In this document: in pieces, positions 34,312 to 42,044 of the stretch | Position numbering within the stretch: position 1 is the stretch's first letter | How the letters are laid out: every line of letters begins with the position of its first letter | Origin: Lachnospiraceae bacterium | GTDB taxonomy: Bacteria; Bacillota; Clostridia; Lachnospirales; Lachnospiraceae | DNA length: 61,083 nucleotides | Direction: 5' to 3' | NCBI GenBank assembly: GCA_017411305.1 | Contig: JAFQQI010000059.1 | Coordinates: 1 to 61,083, forward strand | Notes under the pieces: generated by a model | What the model was told of the DNA's origin: nothing | The model's database searches: none | The model's input: only the letters and a program-made list of their open reading frames with translations | Made by a program: the position numbers and the translations under genes

Positions 34312-34396
34312 TCATGTTCTCCCTTCTTAATCGTTAAGAATTTTTCCTTTAGGCATTATTATTTATATCACTTTTTATTCGCATTCAGTACATTTA

Positions 34397-34410
34397 TTCG
34401 TCGCGACGAA
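34397..34410. promoter_or_regulatory. Perfect 14-bp palindrome upstream of the SSB-like gene
   Basis: TTCGTCGCGACGAA is a perfect palindrome, 86 bases upstream of the SSB-like start codon. It has no T-run and is too short for a terminator, so it may be a repressor site. The binding protein is unknown. Confidence 0.4.
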
Positions 34411-34571
34411 ATTCAAAACTGCTCGCATTTTCACGTTTATTATCATAATACCCGCCTTTTGTGTCGAATCTGTGAACTTCTCCCCGATTTTTTCGTATTT
34501 CCTTATGATTAACTTTTCAACTGATTTTATATTTACAACTCTTATTGATTAATGCTATACTTATTGAGTTT

Positions 34572-34580
34572 TGATATGAT
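34572..34580 (+). promoter_or_regulatory. Extended -10 promoter before the rod-shaped RNA
   Basis: TG-A-TATGAT forms an extended -10 element at 34572-34580. No good -35 hexamer is seen. Transcription would start near 34588, at the foot of the long hairpin upstream of typA. Confidence 0.5.
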
Positions 34581-34587
34581 AATAAAG

Positions 34588-34743
34588 ATTGCGTGGCAGC
34601 TTGAAAAAAGAATTTGTTCAAATCCTATGCGTGAAGCATTCCGATGAGCCTCCGAAAACAAAAATCGTGTTCAGCAAAGGCTTCCACGATTTTTGAGTCT
34701 CATCTCCATCACGCAAAAGGCTTTTGAACAAGCTTCTTTTTTA
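34588..34743 (+). ncRNA. Candidate structured RNA or typA leader (rod-shaped hairpin)
   Basis: About 140 bases fold into one long interrupted hairpin. From the outside in, the stems are AAAAAAGAA with TTCTTTTTT, TTGTTCAAA with TTTGAACAA, GCGTGA with TCACGC, GATGAG with CTCATC, and AAAAATCGTG with CACGATTTTT around a 15-base loop. The outer 3' arm is itself T-rich. A long rod with internal bulges and an upstream extended -10 is the architecture of 6S RNA, but I cannot confirm that family by sequence. The alternative is a regulatory leader of typA, whose start is 70 bases downstream. Confidence 0.55.
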
Positions 34744-34812
34744 CAATCTGCCTTTCAACATTTTATATACAGGAATCAGTCACAAATTCGAAATAATAAG
34801 AAAGGCAAAATC

Positions 34813-36645
34813 ATGAAACTAAAACGAGAAGATGTAAGAAACATTGCAATTATTGCCCACGTAGACCACGGCAAAACTACTTTGGTGGACGAGCTGTTAA
34901 AGCAAAGCGGGGTATTCCGGGAAAATCAGGATGTGGCGGAACGTGTCATGGACTCCGGCGATATTGAAAGAGAACGTGGTATCACTATCCTGGCAAAGAA
35001 TACTGCTGTTACCTATAAAAATACAAAAATCAATATCATTGATACCCCCGGACATGCTGACTTCGGCGGTGAAGTAGAACGTGTCCTTAAGATGGTAAAC
35101 GGTGTTGTCTTAGTAGTTGACGCTTTTGAAGGTGCTATGCCCCAGACCAAATTCGTACTTCGCAAGGCACTTGAATTACAGCTTCCCGTTATTGTCTGCA
35201 TCAACAAAATTGACAGACCGGAAGCCCGCCCCAATGAAGTAATTGATGAAGTATTAGAACTCTTTATTGAATTAGATTCAAGTGAAGAACAGCTTGACTG
35301 TCCTTTCATCTTCGCCTCTGCCAAATCAGGAATTGCTTCCCTCGATGTAAATGAGCAGGGAGTCAACATGATTCCTTTATTTGAAACCATTCTTGACTAT
35401 ATTCCGGCACCTGAGGGTGATCCTGATGCAGGAACGCAGGTATTAATCAGCACTATTGATTACAATGAATATGTAGGACGAATCGGTGTTGGTAAAGTAG
35501 ATAACGGCATCATCAAGGTGAATCAGGAGGTTGTCATTGTTAACCATCACGACCCTGATAAGCAAAAGAAAGTAAAAGTTAGCAAGCTTTACGAATTTGA
35601 CGGACTGAATAAAGTAGAAGTTTCACAAGCAGGCATCGGCTCTATCGTGGCAATTTCCGGTATTGCGGACATTCATATCGGAGATACCTTATGTGCACCT
35701 GATGCAGTAGCCCCCATTCCTTTCCAAAAGATTTCAGAGCCAACCATTGCTATGCAGTTTATTGTCAATGACTCTCCTCTTGCCGGTCAGGAAGGAAAGT
35801 ATGTCACCAGCAGACATCTGCGTGACCGCTTGTTCCGTGAATTAAACACGGATGTTTCCTTACGCGTAGAAGAAACTGACACTACAGAAGCCTTTAAGGT
35901 ATCCGGGCGTGGCGAACTGCATCTGTCCGTATTAATCGAAAACATGCGCCGTGAGGGCTACGAATTTGCGGTCAGCAAAGCAGAGGTTCTTTATAAAACT
36001 GATGAAAACGGCAAAAAGACAGAACCTATGGAACTCTGCTACATTGATGTACCGGAAGAGTTTTCCGGTTCTGTTATTGAAAAACTTAGTCAGCGAAAAG
36101 GAGAACTGCAAAATATGGGCAGTGCATCCGGTGGCTATACCAGACTGGAATTCTCCATTCCCTCCCGTGGATTAATCGGTTATCGAGGAGAATTTATGAC
36201 AGATACCAAAGGTAACGGTATCATGAATACCATTTTTGACGGTTATGGTCTTTACAAGGGAGATATCCAGTATCGTAAGCAGGGCTCCTTAATTGCATTT
36301 GAGGCAGGCGAAGCCATTACCTACGGTCTTTATAATGCCCAGGAACGCGGCACTCTGTTTATCGGTCCCGGTGAAAAGGTGTACTCCGGTATGGTTGTTG
36401 GACAAAACGGACGTGGGGAAGATATCGAGCTGAATGTCTGTAAAAAGAAACAGCTTACCAATACCCGTTCCTCCAGCGCAGATGAAGCTCTCCGCTTAAC
36501 ACCTCCCAAGGTACTTAGTTTGGAGCAGGCACTGGAATTTATTGATACCGATGAGCTTTTGGAGGTAACTCCGAAATCCTTAAGAATCAGGAAGAAGATT
36601 TTGGATCCTACTATGAGAAAACGTGCAGCGATGAAGGTGAAATAA
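34813..36645 (+). CDS. typA: Translational GTPase TypA/BipA
   Basis: A 610-residue ribosome-associated GTPase of the elongation-factor family, involved in ribosome assembly and stress adaptation. The G motifs are AHVDHGKTT, the switch region RERGITI, DTPGHADF, NKID and SAKSG. Domains III and V and the BipA-specific C-terminus (SRGLIGYRGEFMTDTKG, NARKLTNxRSSSADE type) follow. The frame is open further upstream, but MKLKREDVRNIAIIAHVDHG at 34813 is the family start, with AAAGG in front. A structured RNA lies before it and a large inverted repeat after it. Confidence 0.96.
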   Translation: MKLKREDVRNIAIIAHVDHGKTTLVDELLKQSGVFRENQDVAERVMDSGDIERERGITILAKNTAVTYKNTKINIIDTPGHADFGGEVERVLKMVNGVVLVVDAFEGAMPQTKFVLRKALELQLPVIVCINKIDRPEARPNEVIDEVLELFIELDSSEEQLDCPFIFASAKSGIASLDVNEQGVNMIPLFETILDYIPAPEGDPDAGTQVLISTIDYNEYVGRIGVGKVDNGIIKVNQEVVIVNHHDPDKQKKVKVSKLYEFDGLNKVEVSQAGIGSIVAISGIADIHIGDTLCAPDAVAPIPFQKISEPTIAMQFIVNDSPLAGQEGKYVTSRHLRDRLFRELNTDVSLRVEETDTTEAFKVSGRGELHLSVLIENMRREGYEFAVSKAEVLYKTDENGKKTEPMELCYIDVPEEFSGSVIEKLSQRKGELQNMGSASGGYTRLEFSIPSRGLIGYRGEFMTDTKGNGIMNTIFDGYGLYKGDIQYRKQGSLIAFEAGEAITYGLYNAQERGTLFIGPGEKVYSGMVVGQNGRGEDIELNVCKKKQLTNTRSSSADEALRLTPPKVLSLEQALEFIDTDELLEVTPKSLRIRKKILDPTMRKRAAMKVK

Positions 36646-36665
36646 AAAATAGAATGGAAATAATA

Positions 36666-36790
36666 CCCCCGCAATGTTTGTTCTTGGGTACGCTCTCGCT
36701 ACATAAAAACGTAGCAGTACTAGGTTTGTAAAATACACAAACCAAGTACTGACGTTTTTATAGTACCCATCGAACAAAGCATTGCGGGGG
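36666..36790. repeat. 125-bp near-perfect inverted repeat
   Basis: The two halves pair along almost their whole length. From the outside in: CCCCCGCAATG with CATTGCGGGGG, TTTGTTC with GAACAAA, TGGGTAC with GTACCCA, TAAAAACGT with ACGTTTTTA, AGTACT with AGTACT, and AGGTTTGT with ACAAACC. The left half has one bulge of about 12 bases. It lies between typA and a convergent lipoprotein gene. It could be a very large terminator, a cruciform, or a MITE-like element. No transposase or clear target duplication is visible. Confidence 0.85.
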
Positions 36791-36798
36791 GGTTTTAC

Positions 36799-37401
36799 TT
36801 AATCAAAGTTTGGGGTTATGGTACAATTCATTTGATTTCCGTCATTTAATTTCACCATGTAGTCAGTTTTCTTTGTAAAATATTCTTCATCAAAATACGT
36901 CATTTCGTAGTACTCTTTGTTTATAACTTCTTTTCGCTTTATGCCATTACTTTCCAATATTTTTTCTACATTCGGAAGATATATTGCAAAAACATCTCCC
37001 TTATCTAAAGTTACCTTCCCTTTTTCTTCAACAATCACCTTTTTATTTGTTTCATCATTGAATACTACAAATTTAGGTTCGTTTATGATGCCAACAAAAG
37101 TTAAAATCCATTCTTCTCCGGGTAAAGTAGATTCCATATCAATTCCTTCATATACAATAGGCTCAGGCGTGGGCTTAGGTGTAGGCTTAGGTGTTGGTTC
37201 AGAAGTAGACTTGGATGTTGTCTCCTCTATCCTCTCACCTTCCGCCACTTTAGTTGCTTCTTCTTTAACAGTTGCTTCTTCTGCTGTCTTGGTTTCCTTT
37301 ACCGTCTCTGCAGATGAAGAACATCCAATAAGCATTGCTGCCATAAGCAAAGCCATAGTTAATGTTACAATAAAACTTCTCCGATTCTTTTTTGTTTTCA
37401 A
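36799..37401 (-). CDS. Hypothetical lipoprotein with Pro-rich linker
   Basis: A 200-residue protein with a lipoprotein signal (lipobox MLIGC). An acidic, threonine-rich stretch is followed by a (T-P-K/E-P) repeat linker, then a roughly 115-residue domain I do not recognise. The linker pattern is typical of extracellular clostridial lipoproteins. The start codon is a TTG at 37401 with AGGAGG nine bases in front. It is divergent from the XRE regulator, and the operators at 37489-37530 lie in the shared intergenic space. It may be controlled by that regulator. Confidence 0.75.
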   Translation of the reverse strand: MKTKKNRRSFIVTLTMALLMAAMLIGCSSSAETVKETKTAEEATVKEEATKVAEGERIEETTSKSTSEPTPKPTPKPTPEPIVYEGIDMESTLPGEEWILTFVGIINEPKFVVFNDETNKKVIVEEKGKVTLDKGDVFAIYLPNVEKILESNGIKRKEVINKEYYEMTYFDEEYFTKKTDYMVKLNDGNQMNCTITPNFD

Positions 37402-37448
37402 AATTCAATTCCTCCTATTTTTGATAGTAATAAATTTCATTTATTTCT

Positions 37449-37479
37449 TTGACAAAAAGACTGTCTTCTAAGTTACAAT
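37449..37479 (+). promoter_or_regulatory. Candidate promoter of the XRE gene
   Basis: TTGACA (37449-37454), a 19-base spacer and TACAAT (37474-37479). The long spacer weakens it, but it ends just before the two operator-like palindromes. Confidence 0.5.
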
Positions 37480-37488
37480 TACATATTT

Positions 37489-37530
37489 TAGACCATTTTG
37501 GTCTAAAACGCAATAGTCCAATTCGGTCTA
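37489..37530. promoter_or_regulatory. Paired operator-like palindromes
   Basis: TAGACCATTTTGGTCTA (37489-37505) and TAGTCCAATTCGGTCTA (37514-37530) share the arms TAGACC/GGTCTA, with one mismatch in the second. They start 25 bases apart, so they face nearly the same side of the helix. They lie between the candidate promoter and the XRE start codon, which suggests autorepression and perhaps control of the divergent lipoprotein gene. Confidence 0.7.
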
Positions 37531-37556
37531 TCATATACTATTTTTGAGGTGAGAAT

Positions 37557-37799
37557 ATGATTTACCAACGAATTCGCAGTTTAAGAGAAGATAAAGATTT
37601 AACGCAAACAGATATTGCTAATTATTTACACATATCTCAAAGAACATATTCACGATATGAAAATGATGAACGGGCTATTCCAATTGAAATTCTTTCTTCA
37701 TTAGCTGATTTTCATCAAACGAGTGTTGATTATCTTATTGGAAGAACAAATAACCCAACCCCTTATTTACATGCTCAAAAAACAGTCCCATCGAAATAA
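37557..37799 (+). CDS. XRE-family HTH transcriptional regulator
   Basis: An 80-residue regulator made almost only of a Cro/CI-type helix-turn-helix: IRSLREDKDLTQTDIANYLH, then ISQRTYSRYENDERAIPIEI and DYLIGRTNNP. It probably binds as a dimer to the paired palindromes at 37489-37530, directly upstream of its own gene. GAGGTGAG precedes the ATG. It stands alone between two unrelated genes. Targets other than itself and the divergent lipoprotein are unknown. Confidence 0.9.
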   Translation: MIYQRIRSLREDKDLTQTDIANYLHISQRTYSRYENDERAIPIEILSSLADFHQTSVDYLIGRTNNPTPYLHAQKTVPSK

Positions 37800-37970
37800 T
37801 ACTTTGCAAAATAATGTCTTACTAATTGACAGCATTTCATATACATGATAATGTATATTCAAATATAAAAACACATATATGGGAATTCTCTTGCACATCT
37901 TTGAAACAATTCTTTTTTCTGATTCTGCTTGGTACTCCCTTATATAAAATTGAATAAAAGGAGGGGCCAA

Positions 37971-38927
37971 ATGGGCAAAAAAGATTTGTGGCAAAGTGAC
38001 TACTTTGACAAAAATGAACGCTTTGCAGATATTTTTAATGGAGCATTATTTGGAGGCAAAGCTGTAATTCTTCCCCATGAACTTACGGAAGCTGATGGTG
38101 AAATCGTAAGCATCACAGATACTAAAATGGGAATGAAGGTAATTCGTGACAAGGTAAAAAAATGGCATGGCGGATATTTAAGCATCCTATCTCTGGAGAA
38201 CCAGTCCTACGTGGACTATCGCATGGTGTTTCGCGTTATGAAGGAAGAAGCTTTGGGTTATGAAAAGCAATGGAAAGAGAAAAAACATGAATATCAGCTT
38301 TTGGAGCAATCCCTGAAAAATGATGAATTTATAAGCGGTATCAAAAAAGATGATAAATTTGTGCCGATTATTACACTGGTTCTTTATCTCGGAAATGATA
38401 AAGCATGGGACGGTGCGGAGAGTCTTCATGAAATGCTGGATATGGAAGATACTCTCAAGGCATTTGTGCCGAACTATCGGATTAATGTATTTGATTATCA
38501 TAAGTATTCTGATTTTTCAAATTTCGGACAGGAAAATAAGCTTCTGTTTGAACTGCTTTCTGCTTCTGATGACAAAACTAAAATGGCTGATACACTTGCC
38601 CGAAACAAAGAGCTCTGTAGTAAAATGGATAAGGACAGTATTTGTGCAGTCCTAGGGATTGCCGGAATCAATGCTGATTTAGAGGATATTAAACTATACG
38701 AAAACGAAAAGGAGGTTTACAGTATGTGTAAAGCATTTGATGACCATAAAGAAAGTGGCAGAAAAGAAGGTTACAATGCCGGTATGGCAGATGGCAAAGC
38801 AGAAGCCAAAACAAATGTTGTCGAAAACATGCTACGCCATAACATGGCCGACGAGCTTATTATAATGCTTGCCGCATGTACACAGGAATTTATTGACGAA
38901 GTCAGAGAGCATATGCTTTGTTCATAA
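37971..38927 (+). CDS. Rpn-family recombination-promoting nuclease/putative transposase
   Basis: A 318-residue protein of the Rpn family, a PD-(D/E)XK nuclease group linked to RecA-independent recombination. The N-terminus FADIFNGALFGGKAVILPHE and the segment SLENQSYVDYRMVFRVMKEE supply the nuclease core. The C-terminal part is helical (KAFDDHKESGRKEGYNAGMA) and similar to the end of the partial gene at 60782. GGAGGGG precedes the ATG at 37971. It is monocistronic. No inverted terminal repeats are seen around it. Confidence 0.87.
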   Translation: MGKKDLWQSDYFDKNERFADIFNGALFGGKAVILPHELTEADGEIVSITDTKMGMKVIRDKVKKWHGGYLSILSLENQSYVDYRMVFRVMKEEALGYEKQWKEKKHEYQLLEQSLKNDEFISGIKKDDKFVPIITLVLYLGNDKAWDGAESLHEMLDMEDTLKAFVPNYRINVFDYHKYSDFSNFGQENKLLFELLSASDDKTKMADTLARNKELCSKMDKDSICAVLGIAGINADLEDIKLYENEKEVYSMCKAFDDHKESGRKEGYNAGMADGKAEAKTNVVENMLRHNMADELIIMLAACTQEFIDEVREHMLCS

Positions 38928-38954
38928 CTTCCATTCAGATATCAAACAAAATCA

Positions 38955-38990
38955 AACTCCTGCAAGATGCATCATTATCTTACAGGAGTT
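38955..38990. terminator. Terminator between Rpn and mgtE genes
   Basis: AACTCCTG plus AAGAT pairs with ATCTT plus CAGGAGTT, with one bulge, followed by CTTTATTTC. It serves the Rpn gene, and in reverse the convergent mgtE. Confidence 0.65.
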
Positions 38991-39017
38991 CTTTATTTCT
39001 ACATGCTTTTCATTCTA

Positions 39018-40367
39018 TTATATCCCGAGTAACACACTTGCCATCTGGAAATATACAAGTAAGGACAGCACGTCCAAAATAGTTGTAATAAAGGGACTTG
39101 CCATTACGGCCGGGTCAAACCCGATTTTTTTTGCAAGAATAGGAAGTACACATCCTACTACCTTTGCAAGCAGTACTACAATAACCAAAGTCAGACAAAC
39201 AACTGCTGCAACTAAGATTCCCACTTTGTCAAACCACAATAGCTTTAGGAAATTGGCACCTGCCAAAATCACACCGCATACTACTGCAATCCGTATTTCC
39301 TTCCAAATTACTCTGAAGGAATCTTCAAATTCTATTTCGTTCAGGGAAAGTCCACGGATAATCGTTACGCTGGTCTGTCCCCCTGCATTACCGCCTGTAC
39401 CCATCAGCATAGGAATATATGCCAATAACACACTATATGCAAGCAAGGCATTTTCAAACTTGGTCAGGACACTTCCCGTCAATGTGGCTGAAATCATAAG
39501 AAGCAACAGCCATGGCATACGCTTCTTTGCGATTTCAAAAATCCCCATTTTCATATAAGGTTTATCGGAAGGCATCACCGCTGCCATCATTTCAATATCT
39601 TCGGTAGCCTCTTCCTGCAAAATATCCACGATATCATCGACCGTGATAATGCCTACCAGACGTTCTTCATTGTCTACTACCGGCATGGCAATAAAGTCAT
39701 ATTTTTGGAATTGTCTTGCAACCTCTTCCTGGTCCATCATGGTATTAACATATACCACGTTTTCATGCATGATTTCGCCGATTATCGCATCTGAAGGACT
39801 AATCAGCAGATAACGAAGCGCTACTGTTCCCAATAGCTTACGAGTGGAATCCAGCACATAACAAATGTTAATGGTTTCGCTGTCAACTCCTACCTGTCTG
39901 ATACGGGCAATGGCATCTTCCACTGTCATACTTTCTTTCAGGTCAACATATTCCACCGTCATGATACTTCCGGCAGAATCCTCAGGATATTGAAGCAAAT
40001 GATTAATATCCCTTCTTGTTTCCGCACTGGCACTTGCCAGAAGCTTTTTTACTACATTAGCAGGCATCTCTTCCAAAAGGTCGGTAGCATCATCAGCCAT
40101 CAGATTATCAATAATATTACCTGCTTCACGCTCGGAAAGTCTGGTAATAATATACTGCTGGCTGTCCACTTCCAAGTAAGAAAAGACATCTGCCGCCATG
40201 CTTTTGGGCAAAATACGGAAAATTTTAAGCAGCTCCTCTTCCTCCATCTCCTCCATAACAGCCGCAATATCGGCAGTATTCATGTCGGCAATCTTCTGGC
40301 GGAGGCTGGTATACTGCTTGGTTTCCAGTAACTCTCTGATTACTTCTACATCTCTTTGTTCTTCCAT
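39018..40367 (-). CDS. mgtE: Magnesium transporter MgtE
   Basis: A 449-residue Mg2+ channel. It has an N-terminal superhelical domain (residues 1-130) and tandem CBS domains (about 135-255, with MTVEYVDLKESMTVEDAIAR and VDDIVDILQE). Five membrane spans end the protein, and the pore motif PMLMGTGGNAGGQTS is intact. The CBS part closes the channel when Mg2+ is high. AAAGGAG precedes the ATG, but it lies inside a leader ORF (40346-40450) that overlaps the mgtE start. That suggests translational control on top of the usual Mg2+ gating. Confidence 0.96.
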   Translation of the reverse strand: MEEQRDVEVIRELLETKQYTSLRQKIADMNTADIAAVMEEMEEEELLKIFRILPKSMAADVFSYLEVDSQQYIITRLSEREAGNIIDNLMADDATDLLEEMPANVVKKLLASASAETRRDINHLLQYPEDSAGSIMTVEYVDLKESMTVEDAIARIRQVGVDSETINICYVLDSTRKLLGTVALRYLLISPSDAIIGEIMHENVVYVNTMMDQEEVARQFQKYDFIAMPVVDNEERLVGIITVDDIVDILQEEATEDIEMMAAVMPSDKPYMKMGIFEIAKKRMPWLLLLMISATLTGSVLTKFENALLAYSVLLAYIPMLMGTGGNAGGQTSVTIIRGLSLNEIEFEDSFRVIWKEIRIAVVCGVILAGANFLKLLWFDKVGILVAAVVCLTLVIVVLLAKVVGCVLPILAKKIGFDPAVMASPFITTILDVLSLLVYFQMASVLLGI

Positions 40368-40450
40368 AGCAGTTCTCCTTTATGTGTGATTTTTATGCTC
40401 CGCCCATGAGGAGGAATGTCAGTATTACTTGTTTGTATACTTTTCGTCAT
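40346..40450 (-). CDS. Leader ORF overlapping mgtE, 34 aa
   Basis: A 34-codon frame begins 51 bases after the -10 hexamer (40501-40506) of the mgtE promoter, with AAGGTGGTGG in front of its ATG. It reads MTKSIQTSNTDIPPHGRSIK and ends in a stop 20 bases inside mgtE, in another frame. It runs across the mgtE ribosome-binding site, so ribosomes on one frame affect initiation on the other. The Pro-Pro pair recalls the Pro-rich Mg2+-sensing leader MgtL of Salmonella, but it is not homologous. Confidence 0.5.
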   Translation of the reverse strand: MTKSIQTSNTDIPPHGRSIKITHKGELLWKNKEM

Positions 40451-40500
40451 AAAAACCACCACCTTTCCGAAAACTGCTGATGCAATCTTTTTACAAACTC

Positions 40501-40529
40501 ACTTTAGCTTTTGAGAATAATTTTGTCAA
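40501..40529 (-). promoter_or_regulatory. Sigma-A promoter of the leader-mgtE transcript
   Basis: Minus strand TTGACA (40524-40529), a 17-base spacer and TAAAGT (40501-40506). It lies between yigZ-like and mgtE and gives a leader of about 125 bases. Confidence 0.6.
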
Positions 40530-40549
40530 TATTTATAAGCATATTTTAT

Positions 40550-41215
40550 TTACATTTTCTCTGCTTCCCGGTAATATCCGCTCTCTACGATTTCCGCAAC
40601 TGCACGAGCAGCCGTAGCCTCTGTCAATTCTTTTATCAGACCCGGGGCATCTTCTTTGGGAAGCTGAACCGTAAGAGCCACCTTATCCGTATATTCTGAT
40701 GAAATAACAGGAATCTCTTTGTTTCCCAATAAATGCTGTATTTTACCCAAATCCGTATAATCTGTCTCAATGCGAATGGTTACTCCATAGCGCATGGTTG
40801 CCGTTTTACACGTCGCCAGTCCTTCCTGTACTGCCTGGGTATAAGCCCGCACAAGCCCGCCTGTTCCCAAAAGTGTGCCGCCAAAGTATCTGGTCACCAC
40901 TACAGCTACATTAGTAAGCTCTGCTCCAAGCAGCACCTCTAAAATCGGCTTTCCGGCTGTTCCGCTGGGTTCCCCATCATCACTGCATCTGGTCAGTTCT
41001 TTGTTTTTGCCGATAACAAATGCAGGGCAATTATGTCTGGCATCATAATATTTCTTTTTAACGGATTCGATAAAGGCGACAGCTTCTTCTTCACTCTCAA
41101 CCGGGGCGACGGTAGCAATGAATCTGGATTTCTTTTCGATAATTTCTCCCCTGCCACCTTCATATACAATCCGATAAGGGCGAAAAATCTGTTCCTTCTC
41201 TTCTTTATTACTCAT
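40550..41215 (-). CDS. YigZ/IMPACT family protein
   Basis: A 221-residue two-domain protein of the YigZ/IMPACT family. The N-terminal domain (about 15-125) shows KSRFIATVAPVESEEEAVAF, DARHNCPAFVIG and DDGEPSGTAGKPILEVLLGA, followed by VVVTRYFGGTLLGTGGLVRA. The C-terminal domain is a ferredoxin-like fold. Relatives bind the ribosome or affect translation, but the bacterial function is unclear. I start at the ATG at 41215, with GGAG just before. The stop codon of the YczE-like gene lies in its ribosome-binding region, so the two are coupled. Confidence 0.88.
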   Translation of the reverse strand: MSNKEEKEQIFRPYRIVYEGGRGEIIEKKSRFIATVAPVESEEEAVAFIESVKKKYYDARHNCPAFVIGKNKELTRCSDDGEPSGTAGKPILEVLLGAELTNVAVVVTRYFGGTLLGTGGLVRAYTQAVQEGLATCKTATMRYGVTIRIETDYTDLGKIQHLLGNKEIPVISSEYTDKVALTVQLPKEDAPGLIKELTEATAARAVAEIVESGYYREAEKM

Positions 41216-41217
41216 AT

Positions 41218-41886
41218 TCAAACTCCAAGCTTTTTTATGATACTATGTACTACCTTCTCACTGCGAGGCAGAAAAATTCCTGCCACCGGACCTACCAGTG
41301 CAGCACAGATAAGCGTACCGATTCCCACAGCTCCACCAAGTAAAAAGCCAAACAACACAAAACATACGTCCACAACAATTCTTACAATACCAAAAGGCTT
41401 TTTTAGTTTATCGCTGATTACAATTGCCACCAAATCATTGGGTCCTGTTCCGGAATCGGACTTAATTACAATGGTCATACCGAATGCCAGAATCACGCAT
41501 CCCAGCGCCAGTACCACAATACGCATCACAAACGGATTTTCTGCATGAATAATGCCTCCCAGCATCCATGTAAAAAAGTCAATAATCGGACCGCCGCAAA
41601 CCATACAAATCACAGTACCGATTTTTACATAACTTCTATCTGTCAGCAACAACACTGCAATAATCAAAAGGCTCACTGCCACATGGGTATAGCCATGGGT
41701 TAAAAGCTTTGCTCCCGTTACAGATGCTATGGTTCTGAACAGCCCTTGAATCAAAACATTGAACGGATCCGCCCCCAGATCAGCCAGTAAGAACAAAGTC
41801 ACACCTAAATGGGCAATGGTCAGACCCACAAATAAAATAATCACTCTGACTAAAACTTCCTTTATACTTCTTTTCGATGTTGTCAT
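41218..41886 (-). CDS. YczE/YitT family membrane protein
   Basis: A 222-residue integral membrane protein with about five spans, of the YczE/YitT family. Typical segments are GLTIAHLGVTLFLLADLGAD, PFNVLIQGL and IKSDSGTGPNDLVAIVISDK. The family has no established substrate; Bacillus YczE affects bacillaene production. GAGGAAAACG precedes the ATG. The following yigZ-like gene starts three bases after its stop, so they form a small operon. Confidence 0.82.
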   Translation of the reverse strand: MTTSKRSIKEVLVRVIILFVGLTIAHLGVTLFLLADLGADPFNVLIQGLFRTIASVTGAKLLTHGYTHVAVSLLIIAVLLLTDRSYVKIGTVICMVCGGPIIDFFTWMLGGIIHAENPFVMRIVVLALGCVILAFGMTIVIKSDSGTGPNDLVAIVISDKLKKPFGIVRIVVDVCFVLFGFLLGGAVGIGTLICAALVGPVAGIFLPRSEKVVHSIIKKLGV

Positions 41887-41974
41887 ATCGTTTTCCTCAC
41901 TGCTTCATTAACTACGGTCTCAATATCTCACTTTTTTCATTATATAACAAAAATAAATTTCTGCATATACTTTT

Positions 41975-42003
41975 AAAGAGTACCTGCTTCCAGGTACTCT
42001 TTA
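41975..42003. terminator. Terminator between YczE-like and hydrogenase-sensor genes
   Basis: AAAGAGTACCTG and CAGGTACTCTTT form a 12-bp stem around a short loop. T-rich flanks on both sides let it act in either direction. Its main use is to end the upstream minus-strand hydrogenase-sensor transcript. Confidence 0.75.
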
Positions 42004-42044
42004 ATTCTATAAGGTCTTATTTAACGTAAATATCAATCCAAGTA

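Noticed and set aside
34693-34812. N-terminal extension of TypA
   Set aside because: The extra 40 residues fall partly in the structured RNA and are not part of the family; MKLKREDVRNIAIIAHVDHG is the usual start.
40368-40500. M-box Mg2+ riboswitch upstream of mgtE
   Set aside because: The leader is too short, and I could not find the conserved M-box segments; a leader ORF occupies the space.
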